Source: Tritrichomonas musculus
Lineage: Eukaryota > Parabasalia > Tritrichomonadida > Tritrichomonadidae
DNA: 64,000 nt
Assembly: GCA_039105265.1 (NCBI GenBank)
Contig: JAPFFF010000010.1
Span: 620,001 to 684,000 of the forward strand
Reading direction: 5' to 3'
A program made the translations under genes and the position numbers. The notes beneath the pieces are model-generated. The model saw only the letters and a program-made list of their open reading frames with translations, searched no databases and was not told where the DNA came from. Positions 11,137 to 22,513 of the stretch are shown here, piece by piece. The number at the start of each line of letters is the position of its first letter. Position 1 is the first letter of the stretch.

Positions 11137-12322
11137 AGAGGTATTCATGTTAAGTGACTTAACGTCTTTTTGAATTTTTCTAATCTCATTATTTCCATCA
11201 CTATTAAGTTATATGCATTCAAATCAATAATTTTTAATTGGTTGCTCGATATAATCATTTTAAGAATGTCTAAAACTGTTAATTTTGTAAAAAATTTAAT
11301 CTGGTATATCTTTAATATTTCATTCAATCTTTATGATTTTTGAAAATTCCAAATATATTTATATTAATACACATAAGATTAATTAAATTATTAGATTTTT
11401 CAAATTTAATTAGATTTATAAACAGAAATAAAAAGAAATTAAAAATTTTTTCAGATATAAACTTATCATATCTTTTATTTCAGCCTAGAATTTTATATAA
11501 TACTTTTCCATATGATATTTTATTATATGTATTAATGTATATGTTGTTGCTTAAGATATTTATACGCTTAATTTTGAGAAATAATGGTTTTGATTTTAAT
11601 GGCTTATTTTAATGGTGTAAAATGTCATAAAAAGGGTTTAAAAATATGTATTTCAAGAAATAAGAAAGTATTCAAGTATATATTTCGCTAAACATATTTA
11701 TTGTATTTTGAATATTATTGTATTTTATTTTTTATTGTAAAAATAAAATGATTAATCAAGATTTTTTAATTGATTAGTTTAAAATATATTAATTCAATAT
11801 TTATTTTATTTCATTCAATATATAAACTAACCAAGTATTCAAAAAAATGATCGTCATTTCAATAATAAATCTTTATTCAAATTATAATTATGAATTTATC
11901 TTAATATTAAATAAAATAAACCATATTATATATATATTAATATAATATAAAACATTACATAAAAAATAAATAAATAATATAAATAAAATATATTAAAATA
12001 TTATATAAATAAATCAGCAGCAATAAAAAATTAAATTATTTCAATTATAAAATAATCCTTTGAAATATTACTCCATTTTCATTGAAATATTTTCTTTCAA
12101 ATCAAACAACTTTTGTTAATGATATTCAAAATTGAGAATTTAATTTTACTAACAAAAGTTCTCCATAGCCATTTAGTCATAGAAATATAATTTATATTAA
12201 TATCTCGAAATTAAACGTATAAAACATTATATACTTTCTATTATAGCATAAATATAAAATATAAAAAATAATATATAATTATCAATCGAATCTCTAGGCT
12301 AGATCTCTTCATGAATACCTCT
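11137..12322. mobile_element. Non-autonomous hAT-like element with perfect 8-bp TSD
   Basis: The ends are AGAGGTATTCATG (11137-11149) and its exact complement (12310-12322). They are flanked on both sides by ATATGTTT (11129-11136 and 12323-12330), a perfect 8-bp target-site duplication. An 8-bp duplication plus short A/T-A/G-x-G-G-T ends is typical of hAT transposons. The interior of 1186 bp has only short frames without recognisable transposase, so the element is non-autonomous or decayed. The ends resemble those of the elements at 24612-26356 and 46247-47554. Confidence 0.75.
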
Positions 12323-12330
12323 ATATGTTT

Positions 12331-14084
12331 TTTGAGTTTCTTTTGATTGCATATTTGGTTAAATAAATAGAAAAAGTTCTGGGATGGACAAATATTCTTT
12401 GAAAAATAAATCCTGTGAGAATTCTAAACAATTGTTAGTTTTAAGGATTTGGAATTCCATTTTTAAATATTCTATTTTTTAGCTGAAAAATCATTTTCTA
12501 AATATCTGGTATATGTTTAAAAATGAGTAAAAATATCAAGATATTAGAAAAAAAAATTTTTACTTTATTTTTTCAAAAAAGCATGCTTATTGCAATCTCT
12601 ACAGGCAAGAAACTTGTTTCACTTAATCTGAATCTTCAAAACTTGTTTCACTTAATCTGAATCAAAGACGTTAATTCAACTCATATTTTTAAAAAAAATA
12701 TGTTATATAACTAAGTACGAATTAAAAATTATAATGCATTTTATTAATCGTATCGATTTAGAAAATTATAATCAACTTATTTCTAATGCATAAAGTATTG
12801 AATATATTAGAATATTATATATGTTAGCGTGTCATATCATAAAAAGCTATTTATTCTAAAAATTGGCTGAACAATTGCTCTTATTTTTATATCACTTTTG
12901 TTTTTTGTAATAATTGAAAACATTGAATGAAATATTAATGATAAAATAGATAATATATAGAAAGAGGCATTCATAAAATGATTATACAAAGAAATTTAAT
13001 AATATTTATTGATTTGAATGTATATAATCCAATGCTGAAACGAAAAAATGAGATTAGAATTTTAAAAAGACGTTAATTTACTTCTTATCAAAAACATGGG
13101 TGGGACACTCTTTTTTTGACCTCAAAAAGTTTCAAAATCTCTTCGAATTTTAGGTTTTATTTGGTGATTTTATAAATTTTCTTACCCATTTAATAATCTT
13201 TAAATTGGTCATTGAAACCAATCAAAAAACTTAATATTCATCGAGTTTTTTTTGACTTCACATACTAATAGATCTCTCTTCGTAAGAGATATCCTTCAAA
13301 ACTACTAATACTATTTGATTTTATACATATGCATTATACATTATAAAACATAAATATTTATAATTACTTTGTAGTTAGTCCAAAAAAGTTAATATAATAA
13401 TTATTTTTAAGTTTTTTCGATACATGATCTTTTCTAACTTTTTATTTTGTAATATTCGATTTCTTCTTTTAATGCTCAATAAAATGATATATTTTGTTTG
13501 AACATAACTTCAAAGATAAAGTTTAGTTTGAAAAATGAATTCAAAAAGTTGAATTAATAAACGGAATGATTCAATTTTCGGCGGTTAGAAAATTAATTTT
13601 AAACGATCAAACTCAATATTTTTGCTTTAAAATATATTATAAGAATAGGGAATATTATTTAAAATGAGGTTCCGCCATTTATAAAATCAAAAAATTCAAA
13701 ATGACCATTTTTTACCCAAATTATTTTTTATGGAAAATAAAATGCGATTATCTAATTCACCTTTGATGATTTTGATTATTTAAATAGTAAATTATATGTA
13801 GCTATTAAAAATCTATCTAAATATAAAATAACTGGAAAAAGTCTTGGATGGCTTACACATTAAAAAACAAAATTTTATCCTATATATAATAAGAGTTCAT
13901 TTTGAACATAGGCTTAAAAAAATCAGAATAATATCAGTATATCAAATCTATCATTAAAAAAATCCTATCTCTAATATATAAAGAGTTTTTATTCAAAAAT
14001 GATTAAAATATAATATTTTTTAAATTTTTGAGAGCGAAAAGGTGGATGAAAAAAAAACACTTCATATCTTTGATTTGATATTCT
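12331..14084. other. AT-rich intergenic stretch before the satellite
   Basis: Apart from the 29-bp duplication at 12610-12663, no gene or repeat is recognised. Confidence 0.5.
12610..12663 (+). repeat. 29-bp tandem duplication
   Basis: Two copies of a 25-base core beginning AAACTTGTTTCACTT, offset by 29 bases and identical over the core. Lies in otherwise featureless DNA. Confidence 0.8.
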
Positions 14085-17000
14085 CTATTTACCAATTTAG
14101 CCTTCCACCTGCGGCTATCGCTTCTCAGCTGCAGGTGGAGGTAAATAAATAAGGAAACCAATCTTCCACCTGCGGCTGAGCTGCGACAGCTGCAGGTGGA
14201 AAATCACTATTTACCAATTTAGCCTTCCACCTGCGGCTATCGCTTCTCAGCTGCAGGTGGAAGTAAATAAATAAGGAAACCAATCTTCCACCTGCGGCTG
14301 AGCTGCGACAGCTGCAGGTGGAAAATCACTATTTACCAATTTAGCCTTCCACCTGCGGCTATCGCTTCTCAGCTGCAGGTGGAAGTAAATAAATAAGGAA
14401 ACCAATCTTCCACCTGCGGCTGAGCTGCGACAGCTGCAGGTGGAAAATCACTATTTACCAATTTAGCCTTCCACCTGCGGCTATCGCTTCTCAGCTGCAG
14501 GTGGAGGTAAATAAATAAGGAAACCAATCTTCCACCTGCGGCTGAGCTGCGACAGCTGCAGGTGGAAAATCACTATTTACCAATTTAGCCTTCCACCTGC
14601 GGCTATCGCTTCTCAGCTGCAGGTGGAGGTAAATAAATAAGGAAACCAATCTTCCACCTGCGGCTGAGCTGCGACAGCTGCAGGTGGAAAATCACTATTT
14701 ACCAATTTAGCCTTCCACCTGCGGCTATCGCTTCTCAGCTGCAGGTGGAAGTAAATAAATAAGGAAACCAATCTTCCACCTGCGGCTGAGCTGCGACAGC
14801 TGCAGGTGGAAAATCACTATTTACCAATTTAGCCTTCCACCTGCGGCTATCGCTTCTCAGCTGCAGGTGGAGGTAAATAAATAAGGAAACCAATCTTCCA
14901 CCTGCGGCTGAGCTGCGACAGCTGCAGGTGGAAAATCACTATTTACCAATTTAGCCTTCCACCTGCGGCTATCGCTTCTCAGCTGCAGGTGGAAGTAAAT
15001 AAATAAGGAAACCAATCTTCCACCTGCGGCTGAGCTGCGACAGCTGCAGGTGGAAAATCACTATTTACCAATTTAGCCTTCCACCTGCGGCTATCGCTTC
15101 TCAGCTGCAGGTGGAGGTAAATAAATAAGGAAACCAATCTTCCACCTGCGGCTGAGCTGCGACAGCTGCAGGTGGAAAATCACTATTTACCAATTTAGCC
15201 TTCCACCTGCGGCTATCGCTTCTCAGCTGCAGGTGGAGGTAAATAAATAAGGAAACCAATCTTCCACCTGCGGCTGAGCTGCGACAGCTGCAGGTGGAAA
15301 ATCACTATTTACCAATTTAGCCTTCCACCTGCGGCTATCGCTTCTCAGCTGCAGGTGGAGGTAAATAAATAAGGAAACCAATCTTCCACCTGCGGCTGAG
15401 CTGCGACAGCTGCAGGTGGAAAATCACTATTTACCAATTTAGCCTTCCACCTGCGGCTATCGCTTCTCAGCTGCAGGTGGAGGTAAATAAATAAGGAAAC
15501 CAATCTTCCACCTGCGGCTGAGCTGCGACAGCTGCAGGTGGAAAATCACTATTTACCAATTTAGCCTTCCACCTGCGGCTATCGCTTCTCAGCTGCAGGT
15601 GGAGGTAAATAAATAAGGAAACCAATCTTCCACCTGCGGCTGAGCTGCGACAGCTGCAGGTGGAAAATCACTATTTACCAATTTAGCCTTCCACCTGCGG
15701 CTATCGCTTCTCAGCTGCAGGTGGAGGTAAATAAATAAGGAAACCAATCTTCCACCTGCGGCTGAGCTGCGACAGCTGCAGGTGGAAAATCACTATTTAC
15801 CAATTTAGCCTTCCACCTGCGGCTATCGCTTCTCAGCTGCAGGTGGAGGTAAATAAATAAGGAAACCAATCTTCCACCTGCGGCTGAGCTGCGACAGCTG
15901 CAGGTGGAAAATCACTATTTACCAATTTAGCCTTCCACCTGCGGCTATCGCTTCTCAGCTGCAGGTGGAAGTAAATAAATAAGGAAACCAATCTTCCACC
16001 TGCGGCTGAGCTGCGACAGCTGCAGGTGGAAAATCACTATTTACCAATTTAGCCTTCCACCTGCGGCTATCGCTTCTCAGCTGCAGGTGGAGGTAAATAA
16101 ATAAGGAAACCAATCTTCCACCTGCGGCTGAGCTGCGACAGCTGCAGGTGGAAAATCACTATTTACCAATTTAGCCTTCCACCTGCGGCTATCGCTTCTC
16201 AGCTGCAGGTGGAAGTAAATAAATAAGGAAACCAATCTTCCACCTGCGGCTGAGCTGCGACAGCTGCAGGTGGAAAATCACTATTTACCAATTTAGCCTT
16301 CCACCTGCGGCTATCGCTTCTCAGCTGCAGGTGGAGGTAAATAAATAAGGAAACCAATCTTCCACCTGCGGCTGAGCTGCGACAGCTGCAGGTGGAAAAT
16401 CACTATTTACCAATTTAGCCTTCCACCTGCGGCTATCGCTTCTCAGCTGCAGGTGGAGGTAAATAAATAAGGAAACCAATCTTCCACCTGCGGCTGAGCT
16501 GCGACAGCTGCAGGTGGAAAATCACTATTTACCAATTTAGCCTTCCACCTGCGGCTATCGCTTCTCAGCTGCAGGTGGAGGTAAATAAATAAGGAAACCA
16601 ATCTTCCACCTGCGGCTGAGCTGCGACAGCTGCAGGTGGAAAATCACTATTTACCAATTTAGCCTTCCACCTGCGGCTATCGCTTCTCAGCTGCAGGTGG
16701 AGGTAAATAAATAAGGAAACCAATCTTCCACCTGCGGCTGAGCTGCGACAGCTGCAGGTGGAAAATCACTATTTACCAATTTAGCCTTCCACCTGCGGCT
16801 ATCGCTTCTCAGCTGCAGGTGGAGGTAAATAAATAAGGAAACCAATCTTCCACCTGCGGCTGAGCTGCGACAGCTGCAGGTGGAAAATCACTATTTACCA
16901 ATTTAGCCTTCCACCTGCGGCTATCGCTTCTCAGCTGCAGGTGGAAGTAAATAAATAAGGAAACCAATCTTCCACCTGCGGCTGAGCTGCGACAGCTGCA

Positions 17001-19933
17001 GGTGGAAAATCACTATTTACCAATTTAGCCTTCCACCTGCGGCTATCGCTTCTCAGCTGCAGGTGGAGGTAAATAAATAAGGAAACCAATCTTCCACCTG
17101 CGGCTGAGCTGCGACAGCTGCAGGTGGAAAATCACTATTTACCAATTTAGCCTTCCACCTGCGGCTATCGCTTCTCAGCTGCAGGTGGAAGTAAATAAAT
17201 AAGGAAACCAATCTTCCACCTGCGGCTGAGCTGCGACAGCTGCAGGTGGAAAATCACTATTTACCAATTTAGCCTTCCACCTGCGGCTATCGCTTCTCAG
17301 CTGCAGGTGGAGGTAAATAAATAAGGAAACCAATCTTCCACCTGCGGCTGAGCTGCGACAGCTGCAGGTGGAAAATCACTATTTACCAATTTAGCCTTCC
17401 ACCTGCGGCTATCGCTTCTCAGCTGCAGGTGGAGGTAAATAAATAAGGAAACCAATCTTCCACCTGCGGCTGAGCTGCGACAGCTGCAGGTGGAAAATCA
17501 CTATTTACCAATTTAGCCTTCCACCTGCGGCTATCGCTTCTCAGCTGCAGGTGGAGGTAAATAAATAAGGAAACCAATCTTCCACCTGCGGCTGAGCTGC
17601 GACAGCTGCAGGTGGAAAATCACTATTTACCAATTTAGCCTTCCACCTGCGGCTATCGCTTCTCAGCTGCAGGTGGAAGTAAATAAATAAGGAAACCAAT
17701 CTTCCACCTGCGGCTGAGCTGCGACAGCTGCAGGTGGAAAATCACTATTTACCAATTTAGCCTTCCACCTGCGGCTATCGCTTCTCAGCTGCAGGTGGAG
17801 GTAAATAAATAAGGAAACCAATCTTCCACCTGCGGCTGAGCTGCGACAGCTGCAGGTGGAAAATCACTATTTACCAATTTAGCCTTCCACCTGCGGCTAT
17901 CGCTTCTCAGCTGCAGGTGGAAGTAAATAAATAAGGAAACCAATCTTCCACCTGCGGCTGAGCTGCGACAGCTGCAGGTGGAAAATCACTATTTACCAAT
18001 TTAGCCTTCCACCTGCGGCTATCGCTTCTCAGCTGCAGGTGGAGGTAAATAAATAAGGAAACCAATCTTCCACCTGCGGCTGAGCTGCGACAGCTGCAGG
18101 TGGAAAATCACTATTTACCAATTTAGCCTTCCACCTGCGGCTATCGCTTCTCAGCTGCAGGTGGAGGTAAATAAATAAGGAAACCAATCTTCCACCTGCG
18201 GCTGAGCTGCGACAGCTGCAGGTGGAAAATCACTATTTACCAATTTAGCCTTCCACCTGCGGCTATCGCTTCTCAGCTGCAGGTGGAGGTAAATAAATAA
18301 GGAAACCAATCTTCCACCTGCGGCTGAGCTGCGACAGCTGCAGGTGGAAAATCACTATTTACCAATTTAGCCTTCCACCTGCGGCTATCGCTTCTCAGCT
18401 GCAGGTGGAGGTAAATAAATAAGGAAACCAATCTTCCACCTGCGGCTGAGCTGCGACAGCTGCAGGTGGAAAATCACTATTTACCAATTTAGCCTTCCAC
18501 CTGCGGCTATCGCTTCTCAGCTGCAGGTGGAGGTAAATAAATAAGGAAACCAATCTTCCACCTGCGGCTGAGCTGCGACAGCTGCAGGTGGAAAATCACT
18601 ATTTACCAATTTAGCCTTCCACCTGCGGCTATCGCTTCTCAGCTGCAGGTGGAGGTAAATAAATAAGGAAACCAATCTTCCACCTGCGGCTGAGCTGCGA
18701 CAGCTGCAGGTGGAAAATCACTATTTACCAATTTAGCCTTCCACCTGCGGCTATCGCTTCTCAGCTGCAGGTGGAAGTAAATAAATAAGGAAACCAATCT
18801 TCCACCTGCGGCTGAGCTGCGACAGCTGCAGGTGGAAAATCACTATTTACCAATTTAGCCTTCCACCTGCGGCTATCGCTTCTCAGCTGCAGGTGGAGGT
18901 AAATAAATAAGGAAACCAATCTTCCACCTGCGGCTGAGCTGCGACAGCTGCAGGTGGAAAATCACTATTTACCAATTTAGCCTTCCACCTGCGGCTATCG
19001 CTTCTCAGCTGCAGGTGGAGGTAAATAAATAAGGAAACCAATCTTCCACCTGCGGCTGAGCTGCGACAGCTGCAGGTGGAAAATCACTATTTACCAATTT
19101 AGCCTTCCACCTGCGGCTATCGCTTCTCAGCTGCAGGTGGAGGTAAATAAATAAGGAAACCAATCTTCCACCTGCGGCTGAGCTGCGACAGCTGCAGGTG
19201 GAAAATCACTATTTACCAATTTAGCCTTCCACCTGCGGCTATCGCTTCTCAGCTGCAGGTGGAGGTAAATAAATAAGGAAACCAATCTTCCACCTGCGGC
19301 TGAGCTGCGACAGCTGCAGGTGGAAAATCACTATTTACCAATTTAGCCTTCCACCTGCGGCTATCGCTTCTCAGCTGCAGGTGGAGGTAAATAAATAAGG
19401 AAACCAATCTTCCACCTGCGGCTGAGCTGCGACAGCTGCAGGTGGAAAATCACTATTTACCAATTTAGCCTTCCACCTGCGGCTATCGCTTCTCAGCTGC
19501 AGGTGGAGGTAAATAAATAAGGAAACCAATCTTCCACCTGCGGCTGAGCTGCGACAGCTGCAGGTGGAAAATCACTATTTACCAATTTAGCCTTCCACCT
19601 GCGGCTATCGCTTCTCAGCTGCAGGTGGAAGTAAATAAATAAGGAAACCAATCTTCCACCTGCGGCTGAGCTGCGACAGCTGCAGGTGGAAAATCACTAT
19701 TTACCAATTTAGCCTTCCACCTGCGGCTATCGCTTCTCAGCTGCAGGTGGAGGTAAATAAATAAGGAAACCAATCTTCCACCTGCGGCTGAGCTGCGACA
19801 GCTGCAGGTGGAAAATCACTATTTACCAATTTAGCCTTCCACCTGCGGCTATCGCTTCTCAGCTGCAGGTGGAAGTAAATAAATAAGGAAACCAAGTTTC
19901 CACCTGCGGCTGAGCTGCGATAGCTAAAGGTGG
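14085..19933 (+). repeat. 122-bp hairpin satellite, about 48 tandem copies
   Basis: Unit starts fall at 14101, 14223, 14345 and so on every 122 bases to 19835, then a diverging half unit. Each unit is a dimer of two related halves (62 and 60 bp). Each half has a near-perfect inverted repeat, CCACCTGCGGCT and AGCTGCAGGTGG (one mismatch in 12), with loops ATCGCTTCTC or GAGCTGCGAC. The units are almost identical; the only frequent difference is G or A in GGTGGAGGTAAAT versus GGTGGAAGTAAAT. The GC-rich hairpins stand out from the AT-rich setting. No coding frame. Role unknown; centromeric or heterochromatic satellite is a guess. Confidence 0.95.
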
Positions 19934-20408
19934 AAGTAATTACTTAAATGTACCATTTCAAACTTCCACCTGCAGCTATCGCAACTTAGCTGCAGTTGGA
20001 ACTAATTACGCGAATTAAACTTCCACCTGCAGCTAAACTGCGATAGCTTTAGGTGGAAGTAATTACTTAAATGTACCATTTCAAACTTCCACCTGCAGCT
20101 ATCGCAACTTAGCTGCAGTTGGAACTAATTACGCGAATTAAACTTCCACCTGCAGCTAAACTGCGATAGCTTCAGGTGGAAGTAATTACTTAAATGTACC
20201 ATTTCAAACTTCCACCTGCAGCTATCGCAACTTAGCTGCAGTTGGAACTAATTACGCGAATTAAACTTCCACCTGCAGCTAAACTGCGATAGCTTCAGGT
20301 GGAAGTAATTACTTAAATGTACCATTTCAAACTTCCACCTGCAGCTATCGCAACTTAGCTGCAGTTGGAACTAATTACGCGAATTAAACTTCCACCTGCA
20401 ACTAAAAG
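19934..20408 (+). repeat. Related 123-bp hairpin satellite, about 3.6 copies
   Basis: Units start at 19963, 20086, 20209 and 20332, period 123. Each again is two hairpin halves (CCACCTGCAGCTATCGCAAC and CCACCTGCAGCTAAACTGCG), now separated by TAATTACGCGAATTAAA and TAATTACTTAAATG. It joins the 122-bp array through a hybrid half unit near 19890-19933. Clearly the same hairpin family but more diverged. Confidence 0.9.
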
Positions 20409-20501
20409 TTTTAAATATTTTTTTATTTATATTATTTTTCTTTTAGTTTTTATTTGTTCAAAATTTTTTTTTTTTTTTTTTTTACATTATTTAACATAGG
20501 A

Positions 20502-20528
20502 CACTTTTTGAGCGAAGCTCAAAAAGTG
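20502..20528. repeat. Perfect 12-bp-stem palindrome
   Basis: CACTTTTTGAGC, loop GAA, then the exact complement GCTCAAAAAGTG. It sits between a T20 tract and the second copy of the 197-bp repeat. Could be a cruciform or terminator-like structure; no gene ends here. Confidence 0.8.
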
Positions 20529-20538
20529 GCCATTCTTG

Positions 20539-20760
20539 TATCAATAACAAAAAATATGTTATTGATACAAAAATCATTTATTAATAACCAATAATTGGTA
20601 TTTGTAACAAAAAAATAGTATATGTGACGAAATTTTTTTATCTAAAACAAAAAAAAATCATCTATAACAAAATTTTTTTATCTATAACGAAATTTTGTAT
20701 CTGTTACGAAAATTTTGTATGTGTTACGAAAATTTTGTATGTGTTACGAATTTTTAATTA
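20539..20760 (+). repeat. Degenerate 20-bp minisatellite, copy 2
   Basis: The first 197 bp match 9014-9210 with one mismatch, same orientation, then the copies diverge. See the entry at 9014. Confidence 0.8.
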
Positions 20761-21409
20761 GTATTGTAAAATTTCCTATCAGTTATAATTTTTTATATAA
20801 GAAACAAATGGCATGTTATATAAAATAAAAATTATGATACTTCCGGCCCTTAGAAAAAAAATAATATTTTTTTTTTTTTTTAATTTTGCGTTTGATTTCT
20901 CGTTTGAGATTATTATTAGCGAGATTGTTAAAATTGATGAATAATTGTTTAAGATTATTTTTTTCAAAAACGAATAGTTATGAACCAAAATGAACTTTTT
21001 TTTTTGGTGAGGTGGAAAAAAATATTCTTTGTGAAACTCATAGAAACTCTCTCAATTTTTGATAATATAAGTTAATTAATTGAGAAGAGTAGGTCAAAAT
21101 TTAAAACAAATATATATAAAGAAATACTATTTTTTATTATAGTTTATTGGTATTTATGAAATTAACACATAAAATAAAATATTTATTTATTAGTTATATT
21201 TTGAAAAATCTAAATGATGCTTATAAAATGAACTTTATATTTAAATTTGAATTAACCGAAAATTTTTATTTTACTTTTATCTACTCAATTTTCAAATATT
21301 TTGATACAATAACATTATTTTTAATTATATTATGTCATTGGATTTAGGAAAAAATAATAAAAACTTTGTGAAATAATCATATTAAAAACTTTAAAGTATT
21401 ATATTGACT
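20761..21409. other. AT-rich intergenic stretch
   Basis: Downstream of the HECT-domain gene. Only short AT-driven frames, with no recognisable protein. Confidence 0.5.
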
Positions 21410-22513
21410 TTATTCAATCAACAGTCCTGTATAGTTAATGCATGTCATTAGATTCTTATTTAATTCTTCTTCACTTTCATATTCAGGTAATTCGAGAGAT
21501 CTTATAGCAGTATGAGCCATTGGTAGCATTCCTGATCTACCAGCCTGGTTAATAGAAAATATTTCTTCATCCTTTGTAATATTAGTATATCCTGTAACAA
21601 ACATCAAAAGTTTTTGTAAGTCTTGATTATTCCAATGAGAAATAGCATTAAAAAAGTATTTTATCACTGGTGTTTCGGCTGTATATGGTGGCTTTATTGT
21701 AATTCTCTTTTTTAAAATTTCGATATCAATCCTACTTGATCCGTAAATTAAATGCTTTAATTCTTCTTCAGTAATAGATTGGATTTCCTGGAGGGGAACT
21801 AATGAGTAAAACCCTTCACAGAATGCATTAGTTTGTTCTTTTATTGATTTACTAAGAAGTAAGTCAGTCATTAAATTAAAGTATTGATCTTTATTTTCAT
21901 CGGTAACCTTGGTATTTTCGCCATTTGGTATTAACTCTACATTCTTTTGTCCTTCTGAAGTATTAATTATTGTATCAAAGTATAATTCAGTTTTATCAAA
22001 GCCATGTTTCTTAAAGTAATCGAATGAATCATAGATGTTTGGGTCATAGTCTTTGATATCTTCTTGGGTTATTGGAATATGAAGAATTTGTTTAAGGAAA
22101 AATGAAGCAAATGATATTTGTGGTGATGCATCATATATGATTGATAAAGCAAAAATAAGTCCGGAAAACTTGAAAAGTTTAAGAGACTCTGGAGATGTAC
22201 TAGATTTTGAGCTTGGGAAATAAGCATTATGTTCTGAATGAGTAAATAAGTTTGTTTGAGGTTTAAGTAAATCATTAATTACTAAATTTATCCATTCTTT
22301 TGGAGATGACTCGTTCAATTTTTCATTAGACTCTATTAGATGCACTTTTAATTGTTTCAAATAATCAGATGGTGTGCAATTTTGGAATTGTTCAAAAGAA
22401 TCATTAAGAACATTTATTTGATGAACTTTGATTTCCATTTCTGAACTTGTATTGATCTTTCCTTTTTGTTGCTCTTGGAATTCTCGAGATCGTGGCGTTT
22501 CTCCAGTACTCAT
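21410..22513 (-). CDS. HECT-domain protein with Ala in place of the catalytic Cys
   Basis: 367 codons, ATG at 22513. The C-terminal two thirds align with the HECT ubiquitin-ligase fold: AFCEGFYSLVPLQEIQSI, EEELKHLIYGSSRIDIEILK, the IKYFFNAISHWNNQDLQKLL segment, LLMFVTGYTNI and LPMAHTAIRSLELPEYES. In active HECT enzymes the last motif reads HTCFN and the Cys carries the ubiquitin thioester. Here the codon is GCT, Ala336. The protein is short for a HECT E3, with no separate substrate-binding region and a weak N-lobe, and the C-terminal acidic tail is LLIE. It is predicted to be a catalytically dead relative, possibly a decoy or E2-binding regulator. The frame is otherwise clean, so it does not look like a decaying pseudogene. 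Confidence 0.8.
   Translation of the reverse strand: MSTGETPRSREFQEQQKGKINTSSEMEIKVHQINVLNDSFEQFQNCTPSDYLKQLKVHLIESNEKLNESSPKEWINLVINDLLKPQTNLFTHSEHNAYFPSSKSSTSPESLKLFKFSGLIFALSIIYDASPQISFASFFLKQILHIPITQEDIKDYDPNIYDSFDYFKKHGFDKTELYFDTIINTSEGQKNVELIPNGENTKVTDENKDQYFNLMTDLLLSKSIKEQTNAFCEGFYSLVPLQEIQSITEEELKHLIYGSSRIDIEILKKRITIKPPYTAETPVIKYFFNAISHWNNQDLQKLLMFVTGYTNITKDEEIFSINQAGRSGMLPMAHTAIRSLELPEYESEEELNKNLMTCINYTGLLIE

Noticed and set aside
11145-11612. Two short frames inside the hAT-like element
   Set aside because: Composition is Ile/Leu/Lys/Asn noise typical of AT-rich DNA, with no transposase motif.
14085-20408. Satellite considered as a CRISPR array
   Set aside because: The whole 122-bp unit is conserved, so there are no unique spacers, and the genome is eukaryotic.
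9014-20735. The 197-bp direct copies taken as terminal repeats of one large element
   Set aside because: The copies are internally repetitive minisatellite, have no consistent borders or target duplication, and enclose unrelated satellites.
20779-21347. Short frames of 60-70 codons on both strands
   Set aside because: Hydrophobic AT-driven composition and no family resemblance.
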